Source: an uncultured Acidobacteriota bacterium (lineage in GTDB: Bacteria; Acidobacteriota; Terriglobia; Bryobacterales; Bryobacteraceae). Taken from it: a stretch of 64,000 nt of DNA. Shown in pieces: positions 18,505 through 26,915 of this stretch (positions within the stretch are counted from its first letter, which is position 1; every line of letters begins with the position of its first letter). The translations under genes were made by a program, and so were the position numbers. The stretch lies in the NCBI GenBank assembly GCA_900696665.1, contig CAADGY010000217.1:1-64000 (forward strand), in the 5' to 3' direction. Below the pieces are notes generated by a model. That model was not told the DNA's origin and did not search any database. It saw only the letters and a list, made by a program, of their open reading frames with translations.

Positions 18505-19499
18505 TGGACCCTCTCCATTTGTGGGTGCTTCGAATACAAAAGTGTTTGGCGAATTCCCTCCTCAATGGAGGTTTCCGGCCGCCATGCGAGGAGGCGTTCG
18601 AGCCGGTGCAGATTGACGGCGTTGTGCTTCATTTCAGTGAAACGCGTCGGAACTAGGCCGAAACCTAGCCTTATGGAAGGAATACCTAGCAATCCGGCTG
18701 CCGTCTCGACGAACTGGCGCACGGGAGTGAGCCGGCCTGTTGCCAGATTGACAACGGTGTGCGAACCGCTTTCCGCGGGTATGAGACCCAGCCGCAGCAG
18801 CCCCTCCGCCACGTCTTTCACATAAGTGAAATCTCTCTGCTGTACGCCGCTTGTCAGCGGAACCACGCCGTCCGTGTGCGACGCCTCGATGAGCGACGGC
18901 AGCAGGCGGCCGGCGTGCTCTCCCGCGCCATAAACGGTAAAGAGACGTGCGGTAACGGCTGCAATTCCGGTTTCTTTGCAATATTGTTCAATTTGCCGTG
19001 TGCCTTCGAGCTTCGAACGTCCGTATGTCGTGGTTGGGTTCGGCTCGGAATCCTCGGCCAGATCGCCATCGATAGCACCGTACTCGAGCGCCGAGCCGGC
19101 ATGCACCAGAACTTGTGCCGGCCAGTACAGGTCGCGGGCGCCGGCAACGGCCCGGGCCAACTCGCCCGTAAACGCGGCGTTAATGCGCCATGCCGGCTGC
19201 TCGCCGGTTTCGCTGTGATCGACGCCGTAACCGGCGAGATGAAAAACGATAGACGGCCGCACTTCCCGCAACAACTCAAGCAGACTGCCGCCATGCTCGA
19301 TGTCAAATTCCATCGGTTCAGCTTCGATACCGTGCCGGTGAAATAGCTCGCGCGCAGCGAGAGGGTCGCGGACCGGCAGGTACAACCATGCGCCGTGGGC
19401 ACTGAGCGCCTGCGCCACCCACCGGCCGATAAACCCGGAAGCGCCGAAGACCATCACGCGCGCCCGGCGATATGGACTGTCTGTGGCTCGCAACATCAT
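18501..19499 (-). CDS. SDR-family NDP-sugar 4-ketoreductase/epimerase
   Basis: 332 residues from an ATG overlapping the upstream stop (ATGA). NAD(P)-binding FGASGFIG is near residue 16, and the catalytic YGRSK motif lies in the middle. FHLAGYGVDHSE, HAGSALEYG and FTVYGAGEHAGRL place it with NDP-sugar reductases and epimerases. In this module a 4-keto group is left by RfbG and the C-methyltransferase, so 4-keto reduction would finish the sugar. The exact stereochemistry cannot be read from sequence. Confidence 0.78.
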   Translation of the reverse strand: MMLRATDSPYRRARVMVFGASGFIGRWVAQALSAHGAWLYLPVRDPLAARELFHRHGIEAEPMEFDIEHGGSLLELLREVRPSIVFHLAGYGVDHSETGEQPAWRINAAFTGELARAVAGARDLYWPAQVLVHAGSALEYGAIDGDLAEDSEPNPTTTYGRSKLEGTRQIEQYCKETGIAAVTARLFTVYGAGEHAGRLLPSLIEASHTDGVVPLTSGVQQRDFTYVKDVAEGLLRLGLIPAESGSHTVVNLATGRLTPVRQFVETAAGLLGIPSIRLGFGLVPTRFTEMKHNAVNLHRLERLLAWRPETSIEEGIRQTLLYSKHPQMERVQ

Positions 19500-21736
19500 T
19501 GTGCGAACCGGGCCATGCTGAGGCGGCCATCCAGCAACTCTTCGGGGGAGATCTCCCCTCGCAGCCGATAACCGGCTTTTGTGATGCTGGGACCGTCCAC
19601 CAGCCAGATTTTTCGATCCGGGTACGCTTTTACCAGATCGGCCACAACATCGCTTTTCCACCGCACGGCGTAAATCGATTCGAGCGATATATACAGCGGC
19701 GCGTCATTGTCAAAATAGAGCGGGTTATAGATCCAGGCCGACGCGTAATCGGGATGCCACCACCCGCGAATCAGCACCAGGCTGTTCCGGAAGTCCTGCT
19801 GTTTGGCCAGCTCGCGAATGTCCGGCCGCATGTTCAGGTAGTGGTAATACTTGTCGATGGCCCGCCAGGGGAAATAGTTCACGGCCGTGAGCACGCATAG
19901 AATCAACACCCCGCCCAGAACGCGCGCCCGGTTCTGCGTGGAAACGGAATCTTCGAGAAAGCCGGTACTCCGGATCGCCAGCACCACCAGGGGGATCAGT
20001 ATCAGATACCAGTACCGCGCTCCAAAGTCGGGGCCGCCACTGTACCAGTAGAGGCTAAAAGTCCCGACGACCAGGCCGATGATGGCCAACATATGCCAGT
20101 CGTGCCGCTGGAGCCGTCCCGAAAAGACCAGCAGCAGAATCAGCAGCAGCGACCCGGTGGCCCAGCCGAACAGTTCCACGTTCAGCGAAAACGTGTTCAG
20201 TTTTGCGTTCACAATGACATCGGCGATCCCATGCCCGGGAAATGCGTCGAGACCGCCGAAATCGAATCCGATGTTGGGGCCGAATCCCAGTGCATTGCGG
20301 CCTTCACCGAAAATCCGGTCGAGATATGCATTGAGTGGGAACGATGCCGGCTTACCGGTCAGATGCTGGTTGTAAGGGAAGACCAGCGCTCCCACCAGAC
20401 CCGTTGCCAGAACGAAGCCGGCGATGGAGGAAAGCTTCATCCGTCTGCCGCCTACGCCAATCATCCATAGCCCGAGCACGGCTGCGGCGAGCACGCCGTC
20501 GAGCGGCCGTATGAGGCTGCCCACGCCCGTAGCCGCTCCCGCGGCCCAGGCCCACGCGGTTTTGTCTGTTTCCCGGCAGCGCAGAATCGCCCAGGCGGCG
20601 GCCAGCACACAGAACAGCGTGAAGGTATGAGTCATGAAGTTCATCGCCATGAACACGTACCAGGGCGATGTCGCCAGCAGCAGCAAGCCGAGCGCCGCGC
20701 TCCGGCGGCCGCACAATTTCCGCAGTAGCTCCCACACGAGCAGCATGTTGATGCCGGCCAGCAGCGGATTCACCAGCCACGGTACGCCCGCCAGCCAGCC
20801 GAGGGCCAGCAGGGCCGGCCATCCCGGCGGCGGGGTGGCAAACCAGGCGCCGTTTTTTACATCGATCAGGTATAGCTCAAAGGCTTGCGGTACGGCCGGC
20901 GCGGGGACGCTCAGATGACCCGCGGCCAGCGCTTGCGCATGGTAGAGATAGGCAACTTCATCCGGAACGTGAGGGTGGTTCTGATAGACGAAATAACTGA
21001 GCAACGCCGCCACCGAGAACACCCATAACGCGGCCACGGCCGGCAGCTTCGGCGAAGCGATCCAACGTTCCAGGCGGGCTTTCCAAAGGGGAATGCCCGC
21101 GGCAGGAAGGCTGGCCGCCGCCATGAGCAGCGTCACCAGGTTCACCGCCTGGAGAATCGTTCCGAAGATCGTCTCCTGAACGTGCATCGCCGGGTCGGCG
21201 GAGGCCGCGGTACTTGAAAGCGTGAACCCGGCCCCTATCAGGAACAGCGCCCAGGGGCGGAAGTTCGCGCGAATCCATCCGAAAAAAGGTTTCCGGCAGC
21301 GCACAAACGCCGTCCCGGCAATGCCCGCCTGCGCGGCGGCGATCAGCAGCGGCACCAGATGGGTGTGAAACAGGTTTCCGTCAAGCGGCAGATAGTGCTG
21401 GTAATGGATGCGCCGGCCGGCGTCGATCAACTGGAGCGTGGCCGCCTGCCCCAACAGCGTCAATGCGAGCCATAAACCGAACCGGCGCCATACGCCCGCT
21501 ACGGTCGCGCCGCACACTGCCAGCGCCAGTCCCGCGGCCAGCGGCAGGCAGGCACTGCCGGACAAAATCCCTTCTCCATCCCGGAACCGCGGGTCGAAGA
21601 AGGCGAAGACTACAAACACGAGTCCCGCCGCCCACAGGGTCAGGCGTGCGAGTGTGAGGATCCGTCCACCCGGCGCCTTTTCAACGACCGCCGTTCCAGC
21701 GCTTCCCCACGCCGCTTCAGTGGAGTTACGAACCAT
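19496..21736 (-). CDS. Large GT-C-like membrane protein
   Basis: 746 residues from an ATG preceded by GGAAGC, 8 bases after the epimerase stop. About 12-14 membrane helices. HPHVPDEVAYLYHA in the first major outer loop has the Asp-Glu pair of GT-C enzymes; GAWFATPPPGWPALL follows and is also typical. The first ~200 residues are an extra block of about six helices not seen in the shorter GT-C proteins of this locus. A soluble domain of ~110 residues closes the protein. The donor is presumably a polyprenyl-phosphate sugar. Confidence 0.7.
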   Translation of the reverse strand: MVRNSTEAAWGSAGTAVVEKAPGGRILTLARLTLWAAGLVFVVFAFFDPRFRDGEGILSGSACLPLAAGLALAVCGATVAGVWRRFGLWLALTLLGQAATLQLIDAGRRIHYQHYLPLDGNLFHTHLVPLLIAAAQAGIAGTAFVRCRKPFFGWIRANFRPWALFLIGAGFTLSSTAASADPAMHVQETIFGTILQAVNLVTLLMAAASLPAAGIPLWKARLERWIASPKLPAVAALWVFSVAALLSYFVYQNHPHVPDEVAYLYHAQALAAGHLSVPAPAVPQAFELYLIDVKNGAWFATPPPGWPALLALGWLAGVPWLVNPLLAGINMLLVWELLRKLCGRRSAALGLLLLATSPWYVFMAMNFMTHTFTLFCVLAAAWAILRCRETDKTAWAWAAGAATGVGSLIRPLDGVLAAAVLGLWMIGVGGRRMKLSSIAGFVLATGLVGALVFPYNQHLTGKPASFPLNAYLDRIFGEGRNALGFGPNIGFDFGGLDAFPGHGIADVIVNAKLNTFSLNVELFGWATGSLLLILLLVFSGRLQRHDWHMLAIIGLVVGTFSLYWYSGGPDFGARYWYLILIPLVVLAIRSTGFLEDSVSTQNRARVLGGVLILCVLTAVNYFPWRAIDKYYHYLNMRPDIRELAKQQDFRNSLVLIRGWWHPDYASAWIYNPLYFDNDAPLYISLESIYAVRWKSDVVADLVKAYPDRKIWLVDGPSITKAGYRLRGEISPEELLDGRLSMARFAQ

Positions 21737-21744
21737 GCTTCCAA

Positions 21745-22731
21745 TCAGGCGATGGCGTATTGCTTCTGCCGTTCCAGGCACCAGTCGCGCGTGTGGCGAA
21801 GCGCCGCGTCCAGGGTGACTTGAGGAGAATAGGAAGTGCAGGCCACAATCTTTTCGATATCGGGGACGCGCCGCTCCATGTCCTCGAAACCGAGCTCATA
21901 GGCCCGTTCGTAAGGGATAAACTCGATGCCGGCGCTCGATCCCGTAATCTCGATGATCTTCCGCGCCAGCCCGGTGATGGTAATCTCCTCGGGATTGCCG
22001 AGATTCAGAATCTCGCCCACCGCCCGGTCGTTCGCCGACAGCAAGAGCAGCCATCGCACCACGTCGGAAACGTAGGTGAAACACCGCGATTGCTGGCCGC
22101 TGCCGTAGACCGTCAGATCCTGCCCGGCGAGCGCCTGGTTCAAAAACCGGGGCACCACCATGCCGTAGCGGCCGATCTGGCGGGGTCCAATGGTGTTGAA
22201 CAGGCGAACGATAACGGTCGGCACACCAAATTCGCGCCAGTAGGCCAGCGCCAGGAATTCATCGATTACTTTGCTGCAGGCATAGCTCCAGCGTGACTTG
22301 CTGGTCGCGCCGAACACCAGGTCGCCGTCTTCCCGGAACGGGATGCGGTGCGACTTGCCATACACCTCCGAAGTCGAGGTGAGAATGACTTTTTTCTTCT
22401 TTTTTGCCGCCATCCGCAGCACCGCTTCCGTGCCGCCGATGTTGTTCTCGATGGTGGCGACGGGACTTTCGATGATGTTAAACACACCGACCGTGGCAGC
22501 CAGATGAAAAACGACATCCGCCCGGTCAACGAATTCCGCCAGGATGCTTTTCGAGGTTACGCTTTCGGGAAGAAATTCGAGCGCGGGATGAGTCCGCACC
22601 GCCGAAAGATTCTCTATGCTCCCGGAGGACAGATCGTCCAGCACCAGGACACGGTGCCCTTCCGCGAGCGCTGCTTCCACGAGATGGGAGCCGATAAACC
22701 CGGCCCCTCCAGTTACTAGAAATGTCGCCAT
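21745..22731 (-). CDS. NAD-dependent UDP-sugar epimerase/dehydratase (extended SDR)
   Basis: 328 residues. TGGAGFIG at 7-14, STSEVYG near 119-125, and catalytic Tyr150/Lys154 (YACSK). The segment RLFNTIGPRQIGRYGMVVPRF is typical of UDP-glucuronate decarboxylases and UDP-hexose/uronate epimerases, so the product is one of these. GAGG stands 5 bases before the ATG. An AAKKKKK stretch at 108-114 is coded by nearly pure A/G codons. A strong terminator lies just upstream (22814-22850), so this gene probably starts a new transcript. No clear promoter was found in the remaining 80 bases. Confidence 0.83.
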   Translation of the reverse strand: MATFLVTGGAGFIGSHLVEAALAEGHRVLVLDDLSSGSIENLSAVRTHPALEFLPESVTSKSILAEFVDRADVVFHLAATVGVFNIIESPVATIENNIGGTEAVLRMAAKKKKKVILTSTSEVYGKSHRIPFREDGDLVFGATSKSRWSYACSKVIDEFLALAYWREFGVPTVIVRLFNTIGPRQIGRYGMVVPRFLNQALAGQDLTVYGSGQQSRCFTYVSDVVRWLLLLSANDRAVGEILNLGNPEEITITGLARKIIEITGSSAGIEFIPYERAYELGFEDMERRVPDIEKIVACTSYSPQVTLDAALRHTRDWCLERQKQYAIA

Positions 22732-22813
22732 GCGAACCTCGTCACTCAAACCTCCAGATTGCAAATCATGGGTATTACAGGCAGAAAGGCACGTACAGGG
22801 CCAACTGGAGCCC

Positions 22814-22850
22814 GAAAAATAGGGCGTTTTGCCGCCGCAAAACCAGCCCC
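22814..22850 (-). terminator. Rho-independent terminator after the GT4 gene
   Basis: On the minus strand GTTTTGC (22832-22826) pairs with GCAAAAC (22843-22837) around a 4-base loop. Flanking GGGC/GCCC can extend the stem with a 2-base bulge, and TATTTTTC follows at once. It is the clearest terminator in the window. It separates the genes at 22.9 kb and above from the epimerase, and implies a separate transcript for the CDP-sugar part. A run of eight T at 22856-22863, nearer the gene end, has no stem of its own. Confidence 0.65.
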
Positions 22851-22874
22851 CTTCTAAAAAAAACGGCCAGATTC

Positions 22875-24155
22875 CTAAGCTTTTGGACTGGACGGCTGGG
22901 GGCAGACCGGTTCGGGCGCGGTCTGCCAGGGGATGCTTCCGCATTTTTTCATTGCGGCGCGGCGGAGGTAATCGAAATAGAAGCGCATATGCGCCTCCCG
23001 GCACCACCACTCGAGAAAACCACGATAGCCTTTCTCCCCAAGCTCGCGCCGCAAGCCGGCGGAAGCGCCGATCTGGCGGATGGCTTCGAGCAGCTCTTGC
23101 TCGCTTCGATAAACGAACCCTCCGCCGGAATCCTCGACGGCTTCGGGCAGCGCGCCGAGGTCGCGCACGATGACCGGCGTCTTGCGCGCGAAGGCTTCAA
23201 TACTGATCATCCCGAAGGTCTCGTAAGTGATCGAAGGAAGGATGCAGGCGAGCGCGTGATGATAGAGTGCTCCCAATTGCCGTTGTGACATGGGACCCAG
23301 AAACCGGATCCGCGGATTCGATGCCGCCATGGCGCGCAGCTCCGCTTCATAGCTGCCGGTCCCGGCCACCAGAAGATCGAACTCCACGTTCTTCCAAAAC
23401 GGGATCAATGTCTGGAGTCCCTTGATAATTTCCAGCCGGCCGACAAACAGGAAGTAGGGCCGTTCCTGCGGGCGCGGGCTGGGGGTGCGCCAATCCTCGT
23501 CGGCACGGTCGATGAAATACGGCAGATGCTCCACCGGTTGCGGAAAGCCACGGCTGGCATGCATCTTCGCCGTGAAGCGGCTGGGCGAGACGAACTGATC
23601 CACGTGCCGGGCCGCGCGTTCGAGCAAGCCGGTATAGCGCCACCACTGCGGCGGCCGCTTTCCGAGGAGCGTGCATTTCAGGCACTCGGGCTTTTCGCAC
23701 GCCCTGCTGTTGAACTTCCACAGCACGTGCATGGGACAGACCAGCCAGTGTTCGTGCGTCGTGTAGATCTTCACCGCCGCGGGATTGGGCGGCTCGATGG
23801 CGAGCGTCTGCGGCCCCAGCAGCGACATGTTGTGAAAGTGGATCACGTCGTGGCGCCGCGAGGAAAGCACTTTGCGGATCGCGTCCGTTTTGAGGTACGG
23901 CCGGCCGGTCTGCTGGGTCAGAAACGGAGACAGCCAGCCGTAGCCGCTGCGCAGCTCGTGACGCGTCACGTTCGGGTGTTCCGCAAACTGAATCGGTGGT
24001 TTCGCCGGATGCAGAAGGTGGTAGGAATCGACGCAATGAATGACATCCACGTGATGGCCCGCCTCCCCCAGGGCGTGCGAGAGGCGGTAGATGTACATGG
24101 CATCGCCACCGAAGCTGTAAGGCGGATAAAACGTGGTCAGGTGAAGAAAGTTCAT
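22875..24155 (-). CDS. GT4 family glycosyltransferase
   Basis: 426 residues from the ATG giving FLHLTTFYPPYSFGGDAM, the glycine-rich acceptor loop of GT-B enzymes. The C-terminal domain has FLFVGRLEIIKGL and SITYETFGMISIEAFA, the E-x7-E donor-binding motif. A four-cysteine patch (CPMHVLW...CEKPECLKC) is seen in some GT4 members of EPS loci. The longer reading frame upstream is the gene before it in another frame. It starts 8 bases after that gene's stop. The transferred sugar is unknown. Confidence 0.87.
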   Translation of the reverse strand: MNFLHLTTFYPPYSFGGDAMYIYRLSHALGEAGHHVDVIHCVDSYHLLHPAKPPIQFAEHPNVTRHELRSGYGWLSPFLTQQTGRPYLKTDAIRKVLSSRRHDVIHFHNMSLLGPQTLAIEPPNPAAVKIYTTHEHWLVCPMHVLWKFNSRACEKPECLKCTLLGKRPPQWWRYTGLLERAARHVDQFVSPSRFTAKMHASRGFPQPVEHLPYFIDRADEDWRTPSPRPQERPYFLFVGRLEIIKGLQTLIPFWKNVEFDLLVAGTGSYEAELRAMAASNPRIRFLGPMSQRQLGALYHHALACILPSITYETFGMISIEAFARKTPVIVRDLGALPEAVEDSGGGFVYRSEQELLEAIRQIGASAGLRRELGEKGYRGFLEWWCREAHMRFYFDYLRRAAMKKCGSIPWQTAPEPVCPQPSSPKA

Positions 24156-24163
24156 GGCAGTAG

Positions 24164-25327
24164 TTACTCGAAGCTTTGCATCACCCGCATCAATTGCTCT
24201 GCCGCGGCATTCCAGGTGAGCCGTTGCGCCGCTGCGGCGCCGGCGCGCCGCATGCGTTCCCGCATCTCTTTCGAAGCCAGTACCGCCTCCAGCGCAGGCT
24301 CCAGTTGACCGCTTCCCGGCTCGATGTAGATTCCGCCTCCCTCCAGCAGTTGCGGCAGCGGACTGGCCTTGGTGGCGATCACCGGGCATCCGCACGCCGC
24401 CGCCTCCACCGCGGGCAGCCCGAAGCCTTCCATGAAAGAGGGAAGCACCAGCACCGCTGAAAGGTTCAGCAACTTTGCCAGATCCTCGTCGGATACGTAT
24501 CCCGGAAACACGACGCGCTCGTGCAGACCGGCTTGGTCCACTTTCCCGCGAAGGGCTGGAAGGCAACTGTGAAACACTTCTTTCCGCGTCTCTCCCACCA
24601 GCACCAGCAGGCAATCGGCGAACTGCTCCAGGGAAGCGATGCGCGAGAACGCGTCCATCAACTCCTCCAGATTCTTGTGCGGGCTGAAGCCACCGACGTA
24701 AACAACGATGCGGCGGCCGGGATCGATGCCGAGCGCCCGCAGGGATGCGGGCATGGCTGGCTGCTCCAGGATGCGGAAAACCGGATCCGCGGCTTCACTG
24801 ACGACAAAGACGCGTTCCGGAGCAACACGGAAATGTTCGATGATTTTCTCGCGCGAGAACTCGGAGACGGTCACCAGTGCGTCCGCCTGCATACGCCCCA
24901 AGGCGACTTTGGCTTTCCAGAACAGGCGCGCCGTCCGCCGGGGCAGCGTCAGATTCGGATAGGTCTCCGCAATCACGTCATGAATCATGACGAGTTTCCG
25001 GGCGCTCGTCAGCGCCGGAACGTACGTATAGATGGTCGGATAGAGCAGTACATCCACACGGGCCTTCGACAGAGCCCGGCTCATTCTCCACATATCGGCC
25101 AGCGACCGGTGGCCGTTGGACGAGGCCGCCGACGAGGCTGGCGTGTCCGCCGCCACCAGTTCCAGTTTCGCGTGTCCGGCAAGATCGGGTGTGTTGCCCG
25201 CAGAGTCCAGAAACAGCCGGTATTCATTCTCCGGATACCGGCGGATAAGCGTCGAAACCAGTGCGCGGGCGTGCCGTCCATAGCCCCGGTTATTGTGCCA
25301 GCAGGTGGCGTCTATGGCGACACGCAT
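24164..25327 (-). CDS. GT4 family glycosyltransferase (mannosyltransferase-like)
   Basis: 387 residues. RVAIDATCWHNNRGYGRHA is an N-terminus common in GT4 mannosyl- and glucosyltransferases. The C-terminal half has YVGGFSPHKNLEEL and PSFMEGFGLPAVEAAACG, giving the E-x7-E donor site. It follows the DUF362 gene by 17 bases and precedes another GT4 gene by 8, so the two probably add successive sugars. Confidence 0.88.
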   Translation of the reverse strand: MRVAIDATCWHNNRGYGRHARALVSTLIRRYPENEYRLFLDSAGNTPDLAGHAKLELVAADTPASSAASSNGHRSLADMWRMSRALSKARVDVLLYPTIYTYVPALTSARKLVMIHDVIAETYPNLTLPRRTARLFWKAKVALGRMQADALVTVSEFSREKIIEHFRVAPERVFVVSEAADPVFRILEQPAMPASLRALGIDPGRRIVVYVGGFSPHKNLEELMDAFSRIASLEQFADCLLVLVGETRKEVFHSCLPALRGKVDQAGLHERVVFPGYVSDEDLAKLLNLSAVLVLPSFMEGFGLPAVEAAACGCPVIATKASPLPQLLEGGGIYIEPGSGQLEPALEAVLASKEMRERMRRAGAAAAQRLTWNAAAEQLMRVMQSFE

Positions 25328-25344
25328 GGTTTTCACACCAGACC

Positions 25345-26469
25345 TCAGTCCGCCGCCGAAGCAACGGATGTGCGCGCACCGTAGTGCGCGTATTCGCCGA
25401 ACAGGCGGCCCCATTCGGTCGTCCGGAGCCACTGCTCATAAACCTGTCTGTCTTTGACCGGCCAGCGGAACCAGTCATGGTAGGCCTCCGACCCGAAGAC
25501 GAACATGTGCACCAGCGGCGAATGAAACAGTAACTTCTGAATGCGTTTCAGGGGTCCGAACCAGCAGATATCGCCGATGCGGCTCGCCATGTTGTCGCCG
25601 ACGCTGAAGCCCCAGCTCTCATTCCGGATGTCGTCGCCGGCGATCTGAATCTCCTCGGGTTTGCCCACGCCCAACCCGCGCTCGTGCGCCAGGCGGATAT
25701 AAGGCAGGCTCATCGGGTCGAATCCCATGATCTTCGCCGCCACGGCATCAATGGCGGCCTGGTCTCCGCTGGCCAGCATCAGGTTTTTGATCTTCGGGCG
25801 CATGGTGCGCGGTCCCGGACCGTCGCCGGCCGTGGTGCCGTCCATAATGGCGAAAAGTCCGGCGTGGATCTCTTTTTGAATGGTCAACAGGTCCACCAGC
25901 GTTTCGTGAATCCAGGAGTGGGTGTAATGGCGGTGCGTGTTCAGAAGTCCGCCGAAGGCGTTCTTCATCGCGCCCGTTGTGGTGGTGTAGATGTGGCACT
26001 TCATCGTAGGCAGATGGACGATATTCTTTCCGAAGAAATAATCCGGAACGTAGATCCCTTCGCGGAAGATTTTATCGAGCACCAGCATCTTCCCCTTGGG
26101 CTTATACTCGATCCACTTCATGTCCTCATCGTGAAAGTTGTATAGCACCGGGATTTCGTGGCGCTGGAAAATAGGCACGTAGTGGTTCAGGTCCTCGCCT
26201 TTGAACGCGTTGGTGACTACCGTCTTGTTCTGCACGCAGGAGAGGTCTTTGAATCCGCGCTCGCGTAGCGCCAGGATCGCGCCTTCAAGCTGCCAGGGCG
26301 TGGTATTTGCTCCGGGAAACGGAAAGTGCCAGGAGATATTATCTTTCAGGATAGTGGTCGAACGCGCATCCAGCGCCTCGCGCATTCCAGCCAGTTCCGC
26401 CAGGCGTCCAATATCGTCGAGCACCCTTTCCGGCGACGTATATAAAGCGGCAACAGTACTTCGTGGCAT
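25345..26469 (-). CDS. DUF362 family protein
   Basis: 374 residues. The sequence matches the DUF362 pattern: DNISWHFPFPGANTTPW, KTVVTNAFKGEDLN, NIVHLPTMKCH, GAMKNAFGG and ASGDQAAIDAVAAKIMGFDP. The function of this family is unknown. Some members carry 2[4Fe-4S] domains, but none is seen here. The ATG overlaps the MaoC-like stop by one base (TGATG), so it is tied to the acyl module (MaoC, MBOAT, ACP, FkbH). Its role in that module is open. Confidence 0.8.
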   Translation of the reverse strand: MPRSTVAALYTSPERVLDDIGRLAELAGMREALDARSTTILKDNISWHFPFPGANTTPWQLEGAILALRERGFKDLSCVQNKTVVTNAFKGEDLNHYVPIFQRHEIPVLYNFHDEDMKWIEYKPKGKMLVLDKIFREGIYVPDYFFGKNIVHLPTMKCHIYTTTTGAMKNAFGGLLNTHRHYTHSWIHETLVDLLTIQKEIHAGLFAIMDGTTAGDGPGPRTMRPKIKNLMLASGDQAAIDAVAAKIMGFDPMSLPYIRLAHERGLGVGKPEEIQIAGDDIRNESWGFSVGDNMASRIGDICWFGPLKRIQKLLFHSPLVHMFVFGSEAYHDWFRWPVKDRQVYEQWLRTTEWGRLFGEYAHYGARTSVASAAD

Positions 26470-26915
26470 CAACAGTCCCCCTGTTCTTCCGCCATAATGA
26501 CGACTTGCACGCGTCCCCGGGCGGCCGTGTAACTCCGGGTCCGGTTTTCGTAAGCAAGATCGAGAACTACTACGCGGCGGCTCTCCAGTTTCTGGGATAT
26601 GGTACCGCGAAGAACCACCTTGTCTCCCATGTAACAAGGTTTCAGGTAACGCATATCCACCGACAATTCGAGCGAACGGCGGCCTGGAAAGCACATGCCC
26701 ACGAAATGCGACAGGAATCCGTTCAGGATAGCGCCGTGCATGACGATGCCGTCGAAGCCGTTGGCTTTCGCGTAGCCGTCATCGACGTGCACCGGGCTCT
26801 TGTCGGGAAAGATGGACAGGAAAGTTTCATACACGGTCGTGTCGATCGTGTATTCGTGCTCGACCATCATTCCCTCGTGCAGGTCTTCGAAAGAGTAGCT
26901 GTTATTGGAGGGCAT
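26469..26915 (-). CDS. MaoC-like hot-dog hydratase/thioesterase-fold protein
   Basis: 148 residues. The hydratase motif is FPDKSPVHVD followed by YAKANGFDGIVMHGAIL, with D38 and H43 in the positions of the usual catalytic Asp/His of R-specific enoyl-acyl hydratases. It probably works on an acyl thioester, perhaps the ACP-bound group made by the neighbouring module. The start used overlaps the MBOAT gene by 14 bases; an in-frame ATG at 26945 would overlap by 44. Neither has a strong ribosome site. Confidence 0.82.
   Translation of the reverse strand: MPSNNSYSFEDLHEGMMVEHEYTIDTTVYETFLSIFPDKSPVHVDDGYAKANGFDGIVMHGAILNGFLSHFVGMCFPGRRSLELSVDMRYLKPCYMGDKVVLRGTISQKLESRRVVVLDLAYENRTRSYTAARGRVQVVIMAEEQGDC

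Noticed and set aside
22787-22802. GGCACG with GG-N10-GC on the plus strand
   Set aside because: Points away from any gene on that strand and lacks the TTGC half.
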